Source: Hymenolepis diminuta
Lineage: Eukaryota > Platyhelminthes > Cestoda > Cyclophyllidea > Hymenolepididae
Assembly: GCA_900708905.1 (NCBI GenBank)
Contig: CAADRB010000010.1
Location: 237,054 to 301,053 of the forward strand
Direction: 5' to 3'
DNA: 64,000 nucleotides
In this document: piece after piece, positions 1 through 13,640 of the stretch
How positions within the stretch are numbered: the stretch's first letter is position 1
How the letters are laid out: every line of letters begins with the position of its first letter
The notes under the pieces: generated by a model
Database searches by the model: none
What the model was told of the DNA's origin: nothing
Seen by the model: the letters and a program-made list of their open reading frames with translations, nothing else
Translations under genes and position numbers: made by a program

Positions 1-3000
1 AGAGCTTTCAACATAACGTTTGTCTTAGAAAAAGAAAAATATGACGATTTCTTTCTTGAAATTTAAAAAAGACATCATGAATTTTGGCCTTTTTGTCCTT
101 ATCTGCTCTCGAACACTGAAGAAGTTATTTCAGGTTAGAGATTTCTTTCAAGGCTATTGGAGGACATCATTCTGGAAGGTCAATATTTACTTATGCTTCA
201 ATTCGAATTCATTTGTGGCATGGATAATAGCAAAAATTTTCTTGAATCTGTGGTTTATTCCTAACCGCACTTAAACACACAAGGCATAGATTAAAGTGCA
301 TCTGTAAAAACACGGTGTTAAATAAATGGGAGTTATATCTTACAAAAGTTCAAATTTAACACATGCACTTGCGTCATTCAAATTGCAATGTTTACGTGTT
401 AAAATGTTTGAGGTTTTAAAGGTTCAGAATCTTACTTTACAAAACCCATGTCACATCAAAAAATACAAGTTTAATCATGAAAAAACATCTAAAGAAAACA
501 GCAACTAAGTCCAATAATGAGGGAGAGGGTCATGAAGGTGTAGATAATCCAGCCAGGGTATCGCGAATCTTACTTTATTGGAATTCTTTATTGGAATATT
601 TCGTTGTTAGTTATGCCACTCCGATTTATTTGTATCATTTATACATCCAAGAGTGGATAAATGTGATTAGCTTGTTTTTTAAACATAGCACAACTTATCA
701 CAGTTTGCTCAGTAAGAGCCAAACCCCGCAGGTCAACCGGAATGGGGTATCCGAATATACTTAATTGGTAATGTGGGGTAGCTTAATAGAACGTTAACGT
801 GTTCATCAGCGAAGCCGGAGGTCATCCAGTAAGCGGTATGTCCAACCGCATCGACTAAGTTTCGTTAACAAAAATGGTGGTAAAAAGGGCCTCATAATGA
901 TACCCCTCCAACCGAAAGATGATCGTTGGGATTGTCAATGATCATGTATATATCAAGTACTATGAGTTTTTAAGATATTGATACGTACCTAGTGCACAAA
1001 GAAAGTGTGGATATGTGGCCATTTTAATAGTATGCTAAGTAGGCAGTAGAATGTGTAGTTTTCAAGTTCGAGTATAATGAATAGGGAGTTCTGCGAGCAT
1101 TTTATGATTACCATTTTTGTACTTTGACATTCTTTTCCAGCTTTGATTTATTTCTGAAGGTTATATTCATGGGAACATTTTCTCTTAATATCGTTGAGCA
1201 GCCTTGAATTTGGAATGATTATGTGAAAGTACACATCCAGTAGCGCAAAAAATAAGAAGAGTGATTGCATGACCCATTTCCTTTTTACACGCTTGTTGCA
1301 TCCGGTAAGAAAATTTTAGGTTAACAGGACTCATCAGGACCTAGTACTACTACTATTTTACCTTTTCAACAATCGTCACTATACTCAAAATATCTCTGTG
1401 AATTTGCAATGCGTTGGTTAATCGTGCATCGAGAGTTAATGAATTGGGGAAATTAAAGTGATTAGAGGCTATTAAATTAACGCATTTACTGAGACTAAGT
1501 CAATAGGAGAGAATTTGACGTTAGTAGTGCGGAGGTTCTATCAGTTATGGTTTCGGTATTATCCACTCTCTACTTAAATGATATAAGTAGGGTCATATCA
1601 TTCTGTTATGATCTTTATATGAGTCCGAAACTAATGTGTGTCTTTTGTTATAGGATGCTGCAACTCTTGCCTGGATTTTCGCTTTTCACATATTTTTGAC
1701 TATCCTTTTCCATCTGTACATACCATTATTTGCCTTTTCATTTACGCATATTCATAACATACGATTTTTCAATAAAGTTGTTTTTTTTATATTACTCAAA
1801 GCGAATTGTTTTTTTTCGACAACTGAAAACGGGTGTGCAAATTGTGGTAAGTTGGAGTAAGCGAATATTGGGTTAGAAAGTATGGAGCCCTATTTCCGAT
1901 CTAAGCCTTATAAAAGACAATGGTTACATGTCAGAATGTCATCGTCAACTTTGAAATCAGGTTAAGTGCGACTTTTTCAAGGAATTTGAAAAGGAAGCAA
2001 CACATACTCTTCGAACTGTGAAGAGAAGTAAAAATCTCTTATCCCATAGACCGAATCTCTCCACCCTTAACGCAAAGTATTTTCGCTAAACTATAGCTAT
2101 GTATCCGCTTGCCGAATAGTATAATGAATACTATCTTTATTAAATAAACGGTTAAATTATATGGAATCACTTATAGCAACGGGTGTAGTAGCTGTAGTTG
2201 TTCGCACCATTGCTGTAAAGCTAAACGACGACTGACAATGAACAGCCATTTCCCCCAATATAAATGTCATAAGTTAAGAGTAGGCCTCAATATATTATGC
2301 AACAGCTATGAAAGTTCTAGAGAACATGAAAATTGAGCGTCTAAATTGACAACATAATGAACACGGATTTGCTGAGTCATCGTGAGGCGGGAAGCTGCAG
2401 ATCAATAACCTATACGCTGCATGTGCGCTTTGCGTAGAAAGTGAGGAATAGTACTTCGTCTATGCAAGCATTTGAATTGATATGTGTATAGTGGTTTAAA
2501 GTCTAGTTTATTACGGACTTAATCACACATTGCCCCAAGCCTGTCCATATCGAGTTCATGCCATGTTCCATCGGGTCTATGCGATAATTTTTTCACCCCA
2601 TTGTAGCATATCCGTATGCTGTCACAAATGAATTCGATTATGTCATGACGTCATGCTGGTAGTTATCCAATTATATGAGTAGTTTCCTTCCCTGTTCACT
2701 GTTGGTCCATGGTCCAGTCATCAAGTCATGTGTGTGGTTTCTTTTCCTACTAATTATTGATCACCTCTTAAGGACGCAGACGCCTTATTGGATATCATAC
2801 CCAATGATTAGTATAAATAATCCCTGTTGCAGCCCCAACCGACACACGCGTGCCTACCTGTGTGCGAAGTAGTATTAATACATTTTCGTGTGTGTACTGT
2901 ACTTTATACAAACTTCCTAATAGTATCATTATTTCGTTTCCGCATGTTATCCAATTCAACGCATCCCCTGCGGTATTCGATTATCTGAACTTTCGTTTCA

Positions 3001-4959
3001 CCGATTTGGTACTGTGTAGATTATGTTACCACCACCAGTATAGATGTTGGCGGGGTATACTTCAGAATACTACATTTAGTGTCAAGATCAGTTCGACATT
3101 AGTTATACCTCAAATCACAAAATCTGGTAACGCAGACTTCAGATACACAACAATGTGGGTAGAAAATAACTTTCAGAAGCATGCAGAAAGTCATCATTCA
3201 TAGGTCTTAGAGATAGAGACTAGCTTAAAGTTACTACTCTAACAACCACCCTCGCTTGAGTAAGAACCATGATTATGGAATGAGGTCGTCTTTCTATCTG
3301 GTTTACTACCTGTTAAAGCACAAAGCATTGATAAAAGTGGGCGAAGAGTTGGCCAATTATAAGGCAATGTGAACAGCGTGATCTACTTAAAAATTTATTA
3401 GAGAAAATCTCATAGATAGGGTAAGATAAAAAGGGAAGAGCATTAAGGTCTCTACATGTTAGAAATGCAAACCATAGAGTATAAAAGGATAAAAGAGTTA
3501 GAAAAGGCGACCATATTTTCACAATAGCAATGTGGTATTGTGGCTTAATATACCTCAAGTCCTGACTTCTCATTGGTTCACTGTACGTCTATGTTGGTAG
3601 GCTGGCAGACGCTTGCCTATTGGTCAGCAAAGTTGTACGCTTGGTCCACTTCCAATTTCTCAGTTGCAACGTACTCGGTAGCTTACAAAAGTATAAATAA
3701 TGGCGAGCAAAGGACTGTGATCGCAAATAAAATCACAAAGAAACCAGGAGATTATAAAGATAGTTTATAGTTACAAAACCGATAAAATTGGAATTAAAGG
3801 AAGAAAGGATTTTTGTGCTACACGAAATTTTACATTGTTAGGCTACTAATCGAAACCTTTGGAATCTCTTAGCTACCACTCCCTTTGCACCCAAATGAAA
3901 AACGGAACTGAAAAAACAAGTAGGATCATGTTCTGGGAATTCGTTTGACGCAGTTTTAATAGACAACCAACATGAACTACCTGAGTAGACTGAAGTGTAT
4001 CTAGAGCATACCGTGTCGTACAGCATCTAATAAATCGAAAGAATTTATTACATTGAGGGACCGCCATAAATATGATGCGAGAAGCTTCATATCTTGCATA
4101 GCTACCTTATCTTTTTAGCTATCTCCTTGTAAAGATTGGTTAAAATATTACTTTTATAAGGCTGCAACTACCCTAGAAAGAAGAAAGATTTGTGGCGGTT
4201 ATCCATTTGGAAAATAACGCAATAAATGATTGGATGCAGAAATGGGTTCTTCACAGGTGGCTTTACATATCCGGGTGGGAGCGTAGAAATTCAGATATCG
4301 ATAGTTTGGTGCATGAGGAGTAAAGTTCATGTTTAATTAGGCTTCACTGCAGCCACTTAATGAAAAAATACACGAATTAGAACTGCTTTTTTCTTGAAAA
4401 CCGGTATCAAACCTAACTTCCTTCAACGCTACACTTATTTGGAAGAAAATGTCCCCAAATATCTGAAGCCATGAAAGTTTCAAAAACACCTGACCACAAA
4501 TCTCAACACGAGCTATTTTTAAATCCTTGCTTTTAGGGCCGAAATTTTCAAGTTTCTTTCAGTGTTTCATATAATACTACATTTTGGTGAGTCAGAATCT
4601 TTTTGGTTAGATACAAACGCCTCATCGGGATTAATAGACCCTAGTGGAGTGAACATCAAATTCCAACAGCAAACTTGCTTATTATTGCACATAACTTTTA
4701 CAAATTTTAATCCGATGGGAGCATCTAAATAAAAGGAAGCAGGTATAAAAAGAAAAAGGGGTTAAAAAGAATTAGGTGAAGTCAGAATATCAAGAGTACC
4801 ACTTCCTTTGAGTTCTGAAGGCACAGGGCTTTCCATATTCCAATAGGGAGTATAGGTGGCTGTGTGATGTTTCGTTGTTCCTATTCATATGTAAATCTGG
4901 TGAATATGTTATCAGTAATCAGTGTTTGTTGAATGGTTGATTTGATTCTGTGACTATTA

Positions 4960-5230
4960 ATGCCACTGTTGCAATTTAAATAACAACTTACGACTGACAG
5001 CTAACAACTAACAACAGCATAAACCGTCACCAATTTGTAGCTGTTTGAATAAGAACAAGCAGCAATTGTGGAGCAGAACACCAAGAGTTGATTTGACCAA
5101 AATCTATTGAATTAACCGCAATGGGGATTAAAGAATAGTTTATAGAATCACTTGGGCAAGGACGCACATGAGGGCATAAATGCAGGGTGCTTCTAATGAA
5201 ACGGGGCGGTTATAGAAAGGGGGGTAGCAT
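4960..5230 (+). repeat. Diverged interspersed repeat, second copy at the window end
   Basis: Several short blocks occur in the same order here and at about 63615-63900: a GTCACCAATTTGT block, a TTGACCA..TATTGAA block and a GG..AGGACRCRCAT block. Between the blocks the two copies differ strongly. I see no coding capacity. This looks like an old non-autonomous element, and its ends are not defined. Confidence 0.4.
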
Positions 5231-6955
5231 GAAAAGGTGGAATGGATCCGGTATCGCCAAGGCGAAGCTGAATCCTTGCAATGCTCATTCAAGGATCACT
5301 TGATTAGCTTATTCCGATAATTAAAGTAAACAACTTGAGGACACAGAGAGCTTGAGGTTACAGTAGGGTCAACCACTTCAAGCACCACTTGAAGTCAAGT
5401 TAATTAGGTCTCAGGGATTAATGATGACATAGACTAAAATTTTTGAAACGCGTAGGAATTCACCTTTCACCACCTCAGATAATTTGCATCCTCTTATAGT
5501 AAAGAACAGTAGATGAAACTTACGATTTTTTAAATGTAATACTGAAAATCGTACAGTCCCGTGTCCTATCCGTATATTTTGGTCTGACCCTTTTGATTAA
5601 AACGGACTAAATAAATTTGAATTTTTAACGAAAACAGTGAAAATACTGGGCCTGGCGTCAAGGAGTATTTCATAAAAGTATTTACCTATTTTATTTCAGC
5701 CAATTATGAAATCGTAGTTGTAAAGTACAGGGAACTACATACCAGAGACCCAGATGACCCTGGAAAGAACATGTCTTATCTGGATCACACCATATTATAT
5801 TGTTTAAGTAACATCAAAAATGTAAACGTTGGAATGCTAGGTGAGGCTGAGTGTCTAGAACATCATAGAAGTAAACGCTACTGCCGTGCATCCTTTAACA
5901 GTTTATTTATAATTGAAGTGTTAAACCACTTATGCGGTCCCTGTTTATTAAAAAAACTCAGTATCAACTGTTTACGTCATCCCCAAAACTATATATCCTC
6001 TACCTACCTCCGCTTTATTACCACAACCTCCAGCACCAACTAACCACTTCTTCCATTCTTTTCTCTTCAAAGGTCTCGCTCACTAGACCCACTTGTCACA
6101 ATTTTATTCTCTCCTTATTTTATTGCCATAGTGAAGACTAATAGGAATATGAATAGATAAGAGCAAATTTCTTTCTCCAAACTGTTTTTCATCTAAGCTG
6201 AAATTTCAGTCTCAATAATACATTCAGATTCTACAGCCAGCTCCTCTCTCAGTTGGCAACTAATGCTATCCGCTTCTATCCATAGTAATTCAACTGCATC
6301 CAACTTTTGTAGCTCTCTCCCTTTCTCTTCCTACTATTTTTCATTATAGTCCTATCCTTACAGGATCATTTGTTTTCTTCTTACTCTTTCTTGTAGCTCA
6401 ACGTCTACTATTTATTCCAAAACAAAAGCTTTCATTGTCAAAAGTCAAGTTGTTTTCAGGACATTCTTTCAATCTTGGACTAACATTAATATTAGATTAA
6501 ACAAGCTATTTTTAAAACGCAACCGACAGCTAACGAAACTGGTTTTCAAATAATGTTGAAAATGCTTTTCCTTCATCACGATTTTCATTTCATTTTACAT
6601 CGCGTAGCGAGCTAACACGGCCGTGCGTGCAGAGGCCTTCCCAGCCAATTAGCGATCAATATCCCTGCAGGATCGCCTTGACTGTATTTAATGACTAAGC
6701 TTTTGGCAGCGAGCCAATGTTCAGCGATAAACTCTCTTCTTGGTTCATGCAACTTTGGACATGGCCTAGCTAATATCGGGGGCAAATTAAGACTAGAGGA
6801 CTCTACCAGAGGCTATTTGAACTTCTTAAGAGGATTACTGAGATTTAGCAAAAGGCCTTACTTGTGTAGCATCCGCTACCGTAGCTATCAGCGTTTGAGG
6901 AATCATAAATACTATTTGTAATAACTATTTACTGAGTTCACATAAATAGATAAAT

Positions 6956-6970
6956 TATATATATATATAT
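6956..6970. repeat. TA dinucleotide microsatellite
   Basis: About seven TA units in AT-rich spacer. Confidence 0.9.
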
Positions 6971-8594
6971 TAGTTGCAGAAATTTAAAACCGACCAAAAC
7001 TAACCAAACCAATTTCGATCGTGCTGAAACTGATTCCATTTTAGTGAAGCTAAGAATTCTAATTGCCTCTGTATGCGTTCTAATTGCCCTCTCCATGAAA
7101 AACATTTCTAAATTGAAGGCTACAATTAGTGCACAGACACCCATTAATATAGTTTTCTTTGTAGCATTCGCTGCCAACCAAATAGGATTGCATTTCTGTT
7201 ACTGTTTCTAAGATTTAAAAATACACTCGTTTAACCATTGTTGCGATTAGAAATAATCGGGTACCTTACGCATGAAAATCGTCATTGAATTGCAACAGTT
7301 AGTGTTTGACTGACTTCTAGTTACGACGTAGTTTATGCCTAAGGTCTTTAGGCTAACCGCAATTGTTTTTTAACTTGGCTGTTTCCTAGACAAGAGTTGA
7401 TTTCTGACTGATGCATTTATAATTTCGCCACTCAGCTCAGAAGAACAGATGTTGATATTCTGTTGATTTCTCAAAAGATTCTCCGACGGAATTTACATTT
7501 AATTTAATGTCAACGTTGAGGGCAATGTTCTGCTATGTAGCTGACGTAAATTGTACCGAAAGTGTTATCATTTAATCCTTGTTGATAGTTTCGCTTGAAG
7601 AACAGTGATTCCATGGGTAATGCAAAGACACTGCTTCCTTACACTTCAGTTGAAAGCTTCGCATTTCACCTTCTTTTCGAATTTCCATAAGACGGAATTT
7701 AAAATATAAGAGACGGAAATCGATGTTATTGGATATTTTGGTCATCTGATTCTGGTGAAATAAAAACTGATCGACCCTAGCAATGAATTTGCATATTATT
7801 ATAATTCATATTACCTACAGCAATGAAGGAGAATTCTTCAATTTATTACATTGAGAAGCAACTAAAATTGGTTAACAGAAATCTCAACTAATGATAGAGA
7901 GGATGTATCTCAAAATACGATAAGAAAATAATCAGGGACATCAAAGAGTCTTACTTCATTTGAGTTTTGGACTCAAAGCTGAAGTTTTGAACGCAAAACG
8001 ATCTTACATGCTATTAAGCATTTTGCATAACAGACCCGAAATAATTAAACTTTCACTGTAGTTTTCCTTTCCCCAATAACACACTTAATGTCAATGCCTT
8101 TTTCTTCTAAGCATTTTCACTGACTCAATTTGACCTGGATCAATAAAATGAGGCTGGAAATCTGGAAGACGGTCGATGAACCCAAAGCCAATTCTGAGGT
8201 CGATTATGGTTCATTATGGAGAGATAGAAAAGACCTTTGAGTCAGTGTGCGCATCGCAATGGTATAATCAATGGCAATCGATTTAAATTCGAGGAAAATT
8301 CCGGCCGAAAAATGATTTGATCTATTATTTAACCTAACTGCACTTGACAAAAGTAAATTAGCCGAGTAAATTACCCCTAGACTTGTCAAACTCGTATTGA
8401 ATCCCTAAATTTAAGAAAATGTACGCCGAACTATCAAAGAAATCTGCTGTGGTAACTGTACTTTACTGAGAAATTAACGCTAATCATAATTTAATCGGTG
8501 ATTAATCTGCTCAACTAAACCAAAATAGAAGTTAGGGAGAAAGTAGAATACGTTGGCTGAGTAGAGGTTTTTCAGGCAGTCACAAATAAAAAAT

Positions 8595-8622
8595 GTGAAC
8601 GCACAAGTGATTGTGTGTTCAC
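8595..8622. repeat. Near-perfect inverted repeat (hairpin)
   Basis: GTGAACGCACAA and TTGTGTGTTCAC form a 12-bp stem with one mismatch around a 4-nt GTGA loop. No flanking gene gives it a role. It may be the tip of a small transposable element. Confidence 0.75.
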
Positions 8623-8681
8623 GACCTTAGACGCAAAAAATCAATCGAGAAAATGAGAAGCCGAATAGGGAATCTTGATAC

Positions 8682-8702
8682 ATATATATATATATATATA
8701 TA
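8682..8702. repeat. TA dinucleotide microsatellite
   Basis: An uninterrupted run of about ten AT/TA units. Confidence 0.95.
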
Positions 8703-11700
8703 CACTTTGTATTACTGAAATGAGTAGAATAGGGTGATCATGTGATGGGAAGACACTTGACTGGTAATTATTTGTTTTAAAGCCTATCCAAAAGCCTATC
8801 CGACGTTGAAATATAACCTGAAGACACGTCATTTAGATTCCCTACACGAAGAGGAGCCTAGTATTTTCATATTTTCAACTATACGCCATTTTTAATCTTT
8901 CCCATAATGATTATTTTAAAATTTATTAAAAATGTCATTTTATATGGGACCGATATTTAAGAGCATACCTGGTTGTGAAGAACTAGATGATAGCATTAAA
9001 AAAGTATCCTTGATTCAATATTAAGACAACACTGTGTTCTTTTATAATGATTTTCTTGAGCGCCAATTTTACGAATCACATTATACTGGCTGTGCTAAAA
9101 TATTGCCGCTATTTATTAATTGTAATGACACTACAGTATTTAATATATCTTCCTGTTTGTTATAACACAAAATATATTAAATTAGGAACTTCGACTAATT
9201 CATTACAATGCTCCACAAAGTGATTTTGATACGAGGCAGAATAGAGTATTTTCGAAGCCTGCATTAAGGGGTTAAAGGAAAGGGATACTGGGGGTAAATT
9301 CGAGATGTTAAAGACTCCAACTTCATTTGATTCTTGGATTCGGGGTGCATAAAATTAAATTAATGGGTAATTCAGGTTCAGAAATAAAATTTTATGATTC
9401 TTCATCTGGATTGGAGAAAATTCCTGTCAGCTTTATCCTGCGTTTATTGATCAATTGTTTATTCATGATCATTCCTTTCTCGGAGGTTTAGAAAGCGGAA
9501 TGACTTTGCATGATAACAAGCAGTTTGCATAATCTTAGCACAGCCGAACTGTGATATAAGTAATAAGGACACAATGTGTTTTGGAAAAGTACTTATATTT
9601 TCATTAATTGGTTTTTAGGTGGGATTCTTTAAATGTTGGCACCACTTTATCACCGTACGTAAATTAAACAGGCTTTATTTGTGGATGACGACCAAACACC
9701 CGTAGGTTGTAAAGAATCATTTCTCCACTCACTGGATCTCAAGAGGTAAACAAGTACTGAATAAGTCGCACTTCTCAAAATGGCCAGTGGCAACCAAAAT
9801 TCAAACTTTAACACTCAACAGAGATGGATGATTTGGTCTTTATTAAATCTGGCTAAAATGCATTTTATCGTGACGAATTAGTTATGAGAAGAAAAAGTTT
9901 AAATAACCTATTGGCTTCTCCTGCCGTCAAACTAATTAAAATTGTTGTGTGATGTATGACACCGAAAATGAAAGAAAATGTAAATCCTTATTTTTTCAAT
10001 ACTCCTCCCTCCCACCTCCCCTATGACCGTGAAAGATAATCCACAACCAGAATTAACCGCAAAACCATCTTGCATATGAAAGTGACAGAGAGGCTTCACA
10101 ACCTCTAGAAAGAGATTGAGATATTTTACATTCATCCCTCTTTTTCAAATTTAATGTGAAGGATTTAGATTTCTCCGTCTAAATCACAGTTTAATAGGGG
10201 TAATAACTGTGATCAGTTGGATTTAGTTATAGTTAAGTTTGATCTAACAGGTGAAAATGGAACACACGTAAAAGATTATGGGAAGACATGATGACTTATG
10301 ACAAGCAAGAGAGGGTGGAAAACCAGCAAAACGGACAAAATAGGAGCAAGTAAAAAAATGGACAGCATAATATTAGTTTGATATATAAGATAAATATGAG
10401 CTGTGCATGACTGATCGTTTTATGGGTGGCTGAGCAGATGGTTTTAGACAGTTTGCCAATTGCAGGATGCACTATCACTTGGCCAGATCCAAGTGTCTAT
10501 CTTCGTATCTTCTTCGTGTCTATCAGACTTCTAGAGCCACTCAAGCTATTGTTGGGCCAAAAACTTCCCCTGTAGCTTTATAATAGTCATATTTTTACCC
10601 CCCTAAAGTCATTAGATTATCCACGGTCTTTTAGTTACTATAGGGTTTTTTTCAACTCCATACCTACAAATAAACGCAATTAATCTTTCTCTAACTCCTA
10701 CCTGCAAACTCCGAATGTCAGCTCCTCCAGCCAGCTCCACTCTAACTGCAACTTCTATCCCTAGCACTTCACTACCTGCTTTTGTAGTCCCCTCCACTCC
10801 TTCCTTATCCTTAGTAAATTTCGGCTTCTTCCTAAACTTAGTGGCCTTATATATAGTAGCCATAGTCTTTACTGCTACAATTGGCGACCTTCTAGTCCTA
10901 TCTCCTGGCAGGTATAGTTGTAGGATAAAAATAATTATTATTCTTAATTTGCAGCAGTAAATATTGCTTGACTAAAAGTTATCACTGAAGAGAGCCTAAA
11001 GCTGACGGATAAAGAAAGTGATATCCAACAAAATTGGTGAAGGCATGTTACGTTCAACAGAGTATTTTAAACTTCTCTTCTGGAAGACGGTATTTGGAAG
11101 GCAAAATAATGCTCCTCCGTGCACCGAAAGTGTGATATCAGTGCCACATCATCATGTCACCTCCAAGTGCCAAGTCATCACTATGTCGAGTCAAAGGATG
11201 ACGAGGTCAACTCTCATTCATTGACTAGTCCGTGAATTAGCCAATCATATCCTGCCACGCTAGACGTGGAAGTTAAGTAGATAAAAATGATTGGTTTAGT
11301 CTTCTCTGGCTAATTCCAATAGTATAAACGTATTCTGAATTATGTCAGTAATAATTAATTTGGTCTTCCCTCCCTGATGTCTGAATTGTTGTGGCTTACC
11401 TGACAACATTAGACGACTATACTTAGTAACAGTGCCGAAAATAGTTCATAGATTAAGGGTTATTCCTAGTATAAATCTCATATTCGGACGTACGATTATG
11501 CCCATTTGTTCAAGTAAATTAAAGCTTAAACGAAGCTTTGTTTAAAGCAAAGGTAATGTAATGAAATTTTTTTTTATTTACTGTTTTAACAATAATATTG
11601 TGAAGTGAGAATGGTTTCTGAAAATAAACAAAATGACAGCCTAAACTAGGAACGTACTGTGTAGAAAATGCTGTAAAAAGAGGTTTTTTATTTTGTCACT

Positions 11701-11879
11701 GCACTTTCTAAATCCTGACTCATAGGTTTGCTCTGCATCTCTAGGTATTGCCCACCATACTGACTTATACCTAACTGACGGTCTGCGATTTTTAATTTGC
11801 TGCTCACCGAACCTACATTCGCCCTTTGTCCATCATAATCCGGATAGTCCGTACCCAGTAATGGAGCTTCCTCTTTCCT

Positions 11880-11960
11880 CACAATCTCCCCTTCTCCTTT
11901 TCCCTCTTATTCATTTCCAATTGTCAGATACTCTAGGTCTTCTCATTCGGGAAAGATTCC
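11880..11960 (+). repeat. Fragment of the pyrimidine-rich repeat family
   Basis: A block with CCCTCTTATTCATTTCCAAT followed by a CTCTAGGTCTTC stretch resembles the middle of the repeats at about 23714-24010 and 45240-45570. It is a short, diverged match, so membership is tentative. Confidence 0.35.
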
Positions 11961-12278
11961 TTTACATTAGTCCTATGAGGGGTATCTAGCTTAACTTAAA
12001 CTGGCCCCATTACCTGGAATTAATGCTACCTTATGCTAAAGACACTTACAAGATTTGAAATATAAATAATAATAATAGGATATTAAATTATTTTCCTCAA
12101 AATCTGAATTATTCAACTTGCTGTATTAATTCAGACAAGCGATGAATAATAATATTAAAACACTTATCATAAATTTATGAAATGTCTTCCCCAAAAGTGC
12201 GCCATATTAGGAGAGAGCAAGAACGTTGATAAATTGAACTATTTTCGGTTTCTTTGGTTCTCACAAACTTCCAGCTAT

Positions 12279-12986
12279 TCACTGATTATTCATACTGTTC
12301 CAGGCCGATTGACAAGGAACAACAGAGCTTGCTTTTAGGGAGCAAAAATAATAGAGAATCATGCATTTAGGATTATCACCTGGATGTCTATATTTGATGT
12401 GGGACATCAAACCCCCTTTGTTTAAGCAAATCTGCTGACATAACGGACATTTAAAGTTAATATGCAGTAATGCATGGCCAATAAGATGGTTTAAGCGATT
12501 GAAGCGTTCATTACAGACATGACAGGAGAAAAAACCATGCGTCTTCAGCACATGATGAGATAATCCCATCTTAGAAGAAAAAGAAACTGGAGAACATTGG
12601 TTGCAGGGAAAACAATGACTCCCTAAGCGTTTTCGCCAGGTTGCATCAACTGATATCTTTTCTATTAGAGTGGCCTTGCTTTGGTCATTTGGATCATTCA
12701 ATGGGTTCGCCCGGTCCGAAAGTAAAGCGGATATTGTAAAAGATTTCCCAGGAAAACACTCCAAAGTCCCACCTTTGGGTTCCGAATTTAAAGAATCGGT
12801 TAGATTTAGAAGTCGCTCTTCACTATGCAACTTATCTCCATTTCTAACAGAAAGCTCATTCTTCGCAGTTTCTTTCGGGAGAGAAAGATCAAGAGGTTCT
12901 GATAAATAATCATTAGTTTCCAGTTGAAACTGATCAGAAGGCTCATAAATCACGTATTTTCCCTGCGTCTGCCCTTGAGGCATCAT
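12279..12986 (-). CDS. C2H2 zinc-finger protein with PLDLS motif (probably one exon of a gene)
   Basis: The open frame is 235 codons. Residues 31-35 read PLDLS, matching the PxDLS consensus bound by the CtBP corepressor. Three C2H2-type fingers follow. The first, at about 128-150 (CNQC then HHVLKTH), is degenerate. The second, at about 155-175 (CHVC..H..H), has classic C-x2-C-x12-H-x3-H spacing. The third, at about 180-201 (CPLC..H..H), has C-x2-C-x12-H-x4-H spacing. I infer a nuclear DNA-binding repressor and recognise no named orthologue. The first ATG pair is preceded by an in-frame TAG that is itself part of a possible acceptor (TTACATTAG). A CCAG/GTGATAAT donor-like site lies just after finger three, near 12380. 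The last ~33 codons may therefore be intron and further exons may exist on either side, so both ends are uncertain. Confidence 0.55.
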   Translation of the reverse strand: MMPQGQTQGKYVIYEPSDQFQLETNDYLSEPLDLSLPKETAKNELSVRNGDKLHSEERLLNLTDSLNSEPKGGTLECFPGKSFTISALLSDRANPLNDPNDQSKATLIEKISVDATWRKRLGSHCFPCNQCSPVSFSSKMGLSHHVLKTHGFFSCHVCNERFNRLNHLIGHALLHINFKCPLCQQICLNKGGLMSHIKYRHPGDNPKCMILYYFCSLKASSVVPCQSAWNSMNNQ

Positions 12987-13419
12987 TTCAGGCTAATGTA
13001 ACTCCGTATCAAACATGTTTATCCGTTTTCACAATGAACTTTAATCAGCGCCTCTCCAATCAAAAGGAATAATTTGTATTCAGACGATTTTCTTGCCCAG
13101 TTTGCCTTTAAATCGATAACATGTACATCAACGTGCTGTATAAAAGAAATTTGATAGTTTTCCCAAAGACCTGATGAGTAGAAACAAATTATTATGAGTA
13201 GTGATCAATGTGCAATATGTCGATACTCATCAGAGCACATTCTGAAATGTGGATGGTCAATCTTACTGATTAATTTTGGTCAAAAAAATTGATGAAAAAA
13301 TAAAAGTTTCACACTATTAGACTTCAAGATGCCATCTATCTACCCAAGCCAAGTGTTGAAAACACCTCTTTCATAATTCCCAAACCCATTTAGGAAAGCG
13401 TTTCGCAGCGCTTATCTTG

Positions 13420-13640
13420 AGTATACAGTGGCATCATAGGGTCTCCCCGGTGAGAAACTCGAATTTTGACACCCTTTATATTACCCAGACTTAACTGACG
13501 CGTTCCACTCACTAAATGTGCGTTGATGGGAGTCGAGCTCGTGATCTCTGATATGACAGACTAGTACGGTGACCAAGGCACCAACTCCTCCGTTAATGAA
13601 CTTTTGAAAGTGAATGAGCAAGTATTTGCTCAGAGTCTCC
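13420..13640 (-). repeat. tRNA-like SINE copy 1
   Basis: Read on the minus strand this has a tRNA-like head: a TGG..box A-like region, then GAGCTCGACTCCCA resembling a pol III box B. The body that follows contains AGTTAAGTCTGGGTAATA and ends with TTCTCACCGGGGAGACCCTATG. The head and body order is shared with copies at 19881-20060, 34700-34910 and 40471-40690. The copies are old and diverged. Boundaries are approximate. Confidence 0.6.

Larger units (their letters stand above)
1..12278. other. Gene-poor spacer, no gene recognised
   Basis: All open frames here are short (under 120 codons), lack recognisable domains and do not join into a plausible spliced protein. The sequence is AT-rich with TA microsatellites, one near-perfect hairpin at 8595-8622 and old repeat fragments at about 4960-5230 and 11880-11960. 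A minus-strand open frame of 64 codons at 11688-11882 ends beside an AATAAA. It overlaps repeat-like sequence and has no pyrimidine-rich acceptor, so I do not call it. Small exons of a gene starting outside the window could be missed. Confidence 0.6.

Noticed and set aside
6938..7177. 79-codon minus-strand frame with hydrophobic segments, considered as a membrane protein
   Set aside because: Its C-terminal hydrophobic run is produced by a TA microsatellite; no family resemblance.
11688..11882. 64-codon minus-strand frame ending beside an AATAAA, considered as the last exon of the zinc-finger gene
   Set aside because: No pyrimidine-rich acceptor in the right phase with the donor near 12380, and the adjacent sequence resembles an interspersed repeat.
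13165..13190. CTGATGAGTAGAAAC, resembling a hammerhead ribozyme core
   Set aside because: No stem II and no third stem could be formed around it; a chance match. Similar CTGATGAG words at 35581 and 59471 also lack a CGAAA partner.
13526..13600. Possible tRNA gene (box B-like sequence)
   Set aside because: No acceptor stem or anticodon arm can be folded; it is the head of a degenerate SINE.
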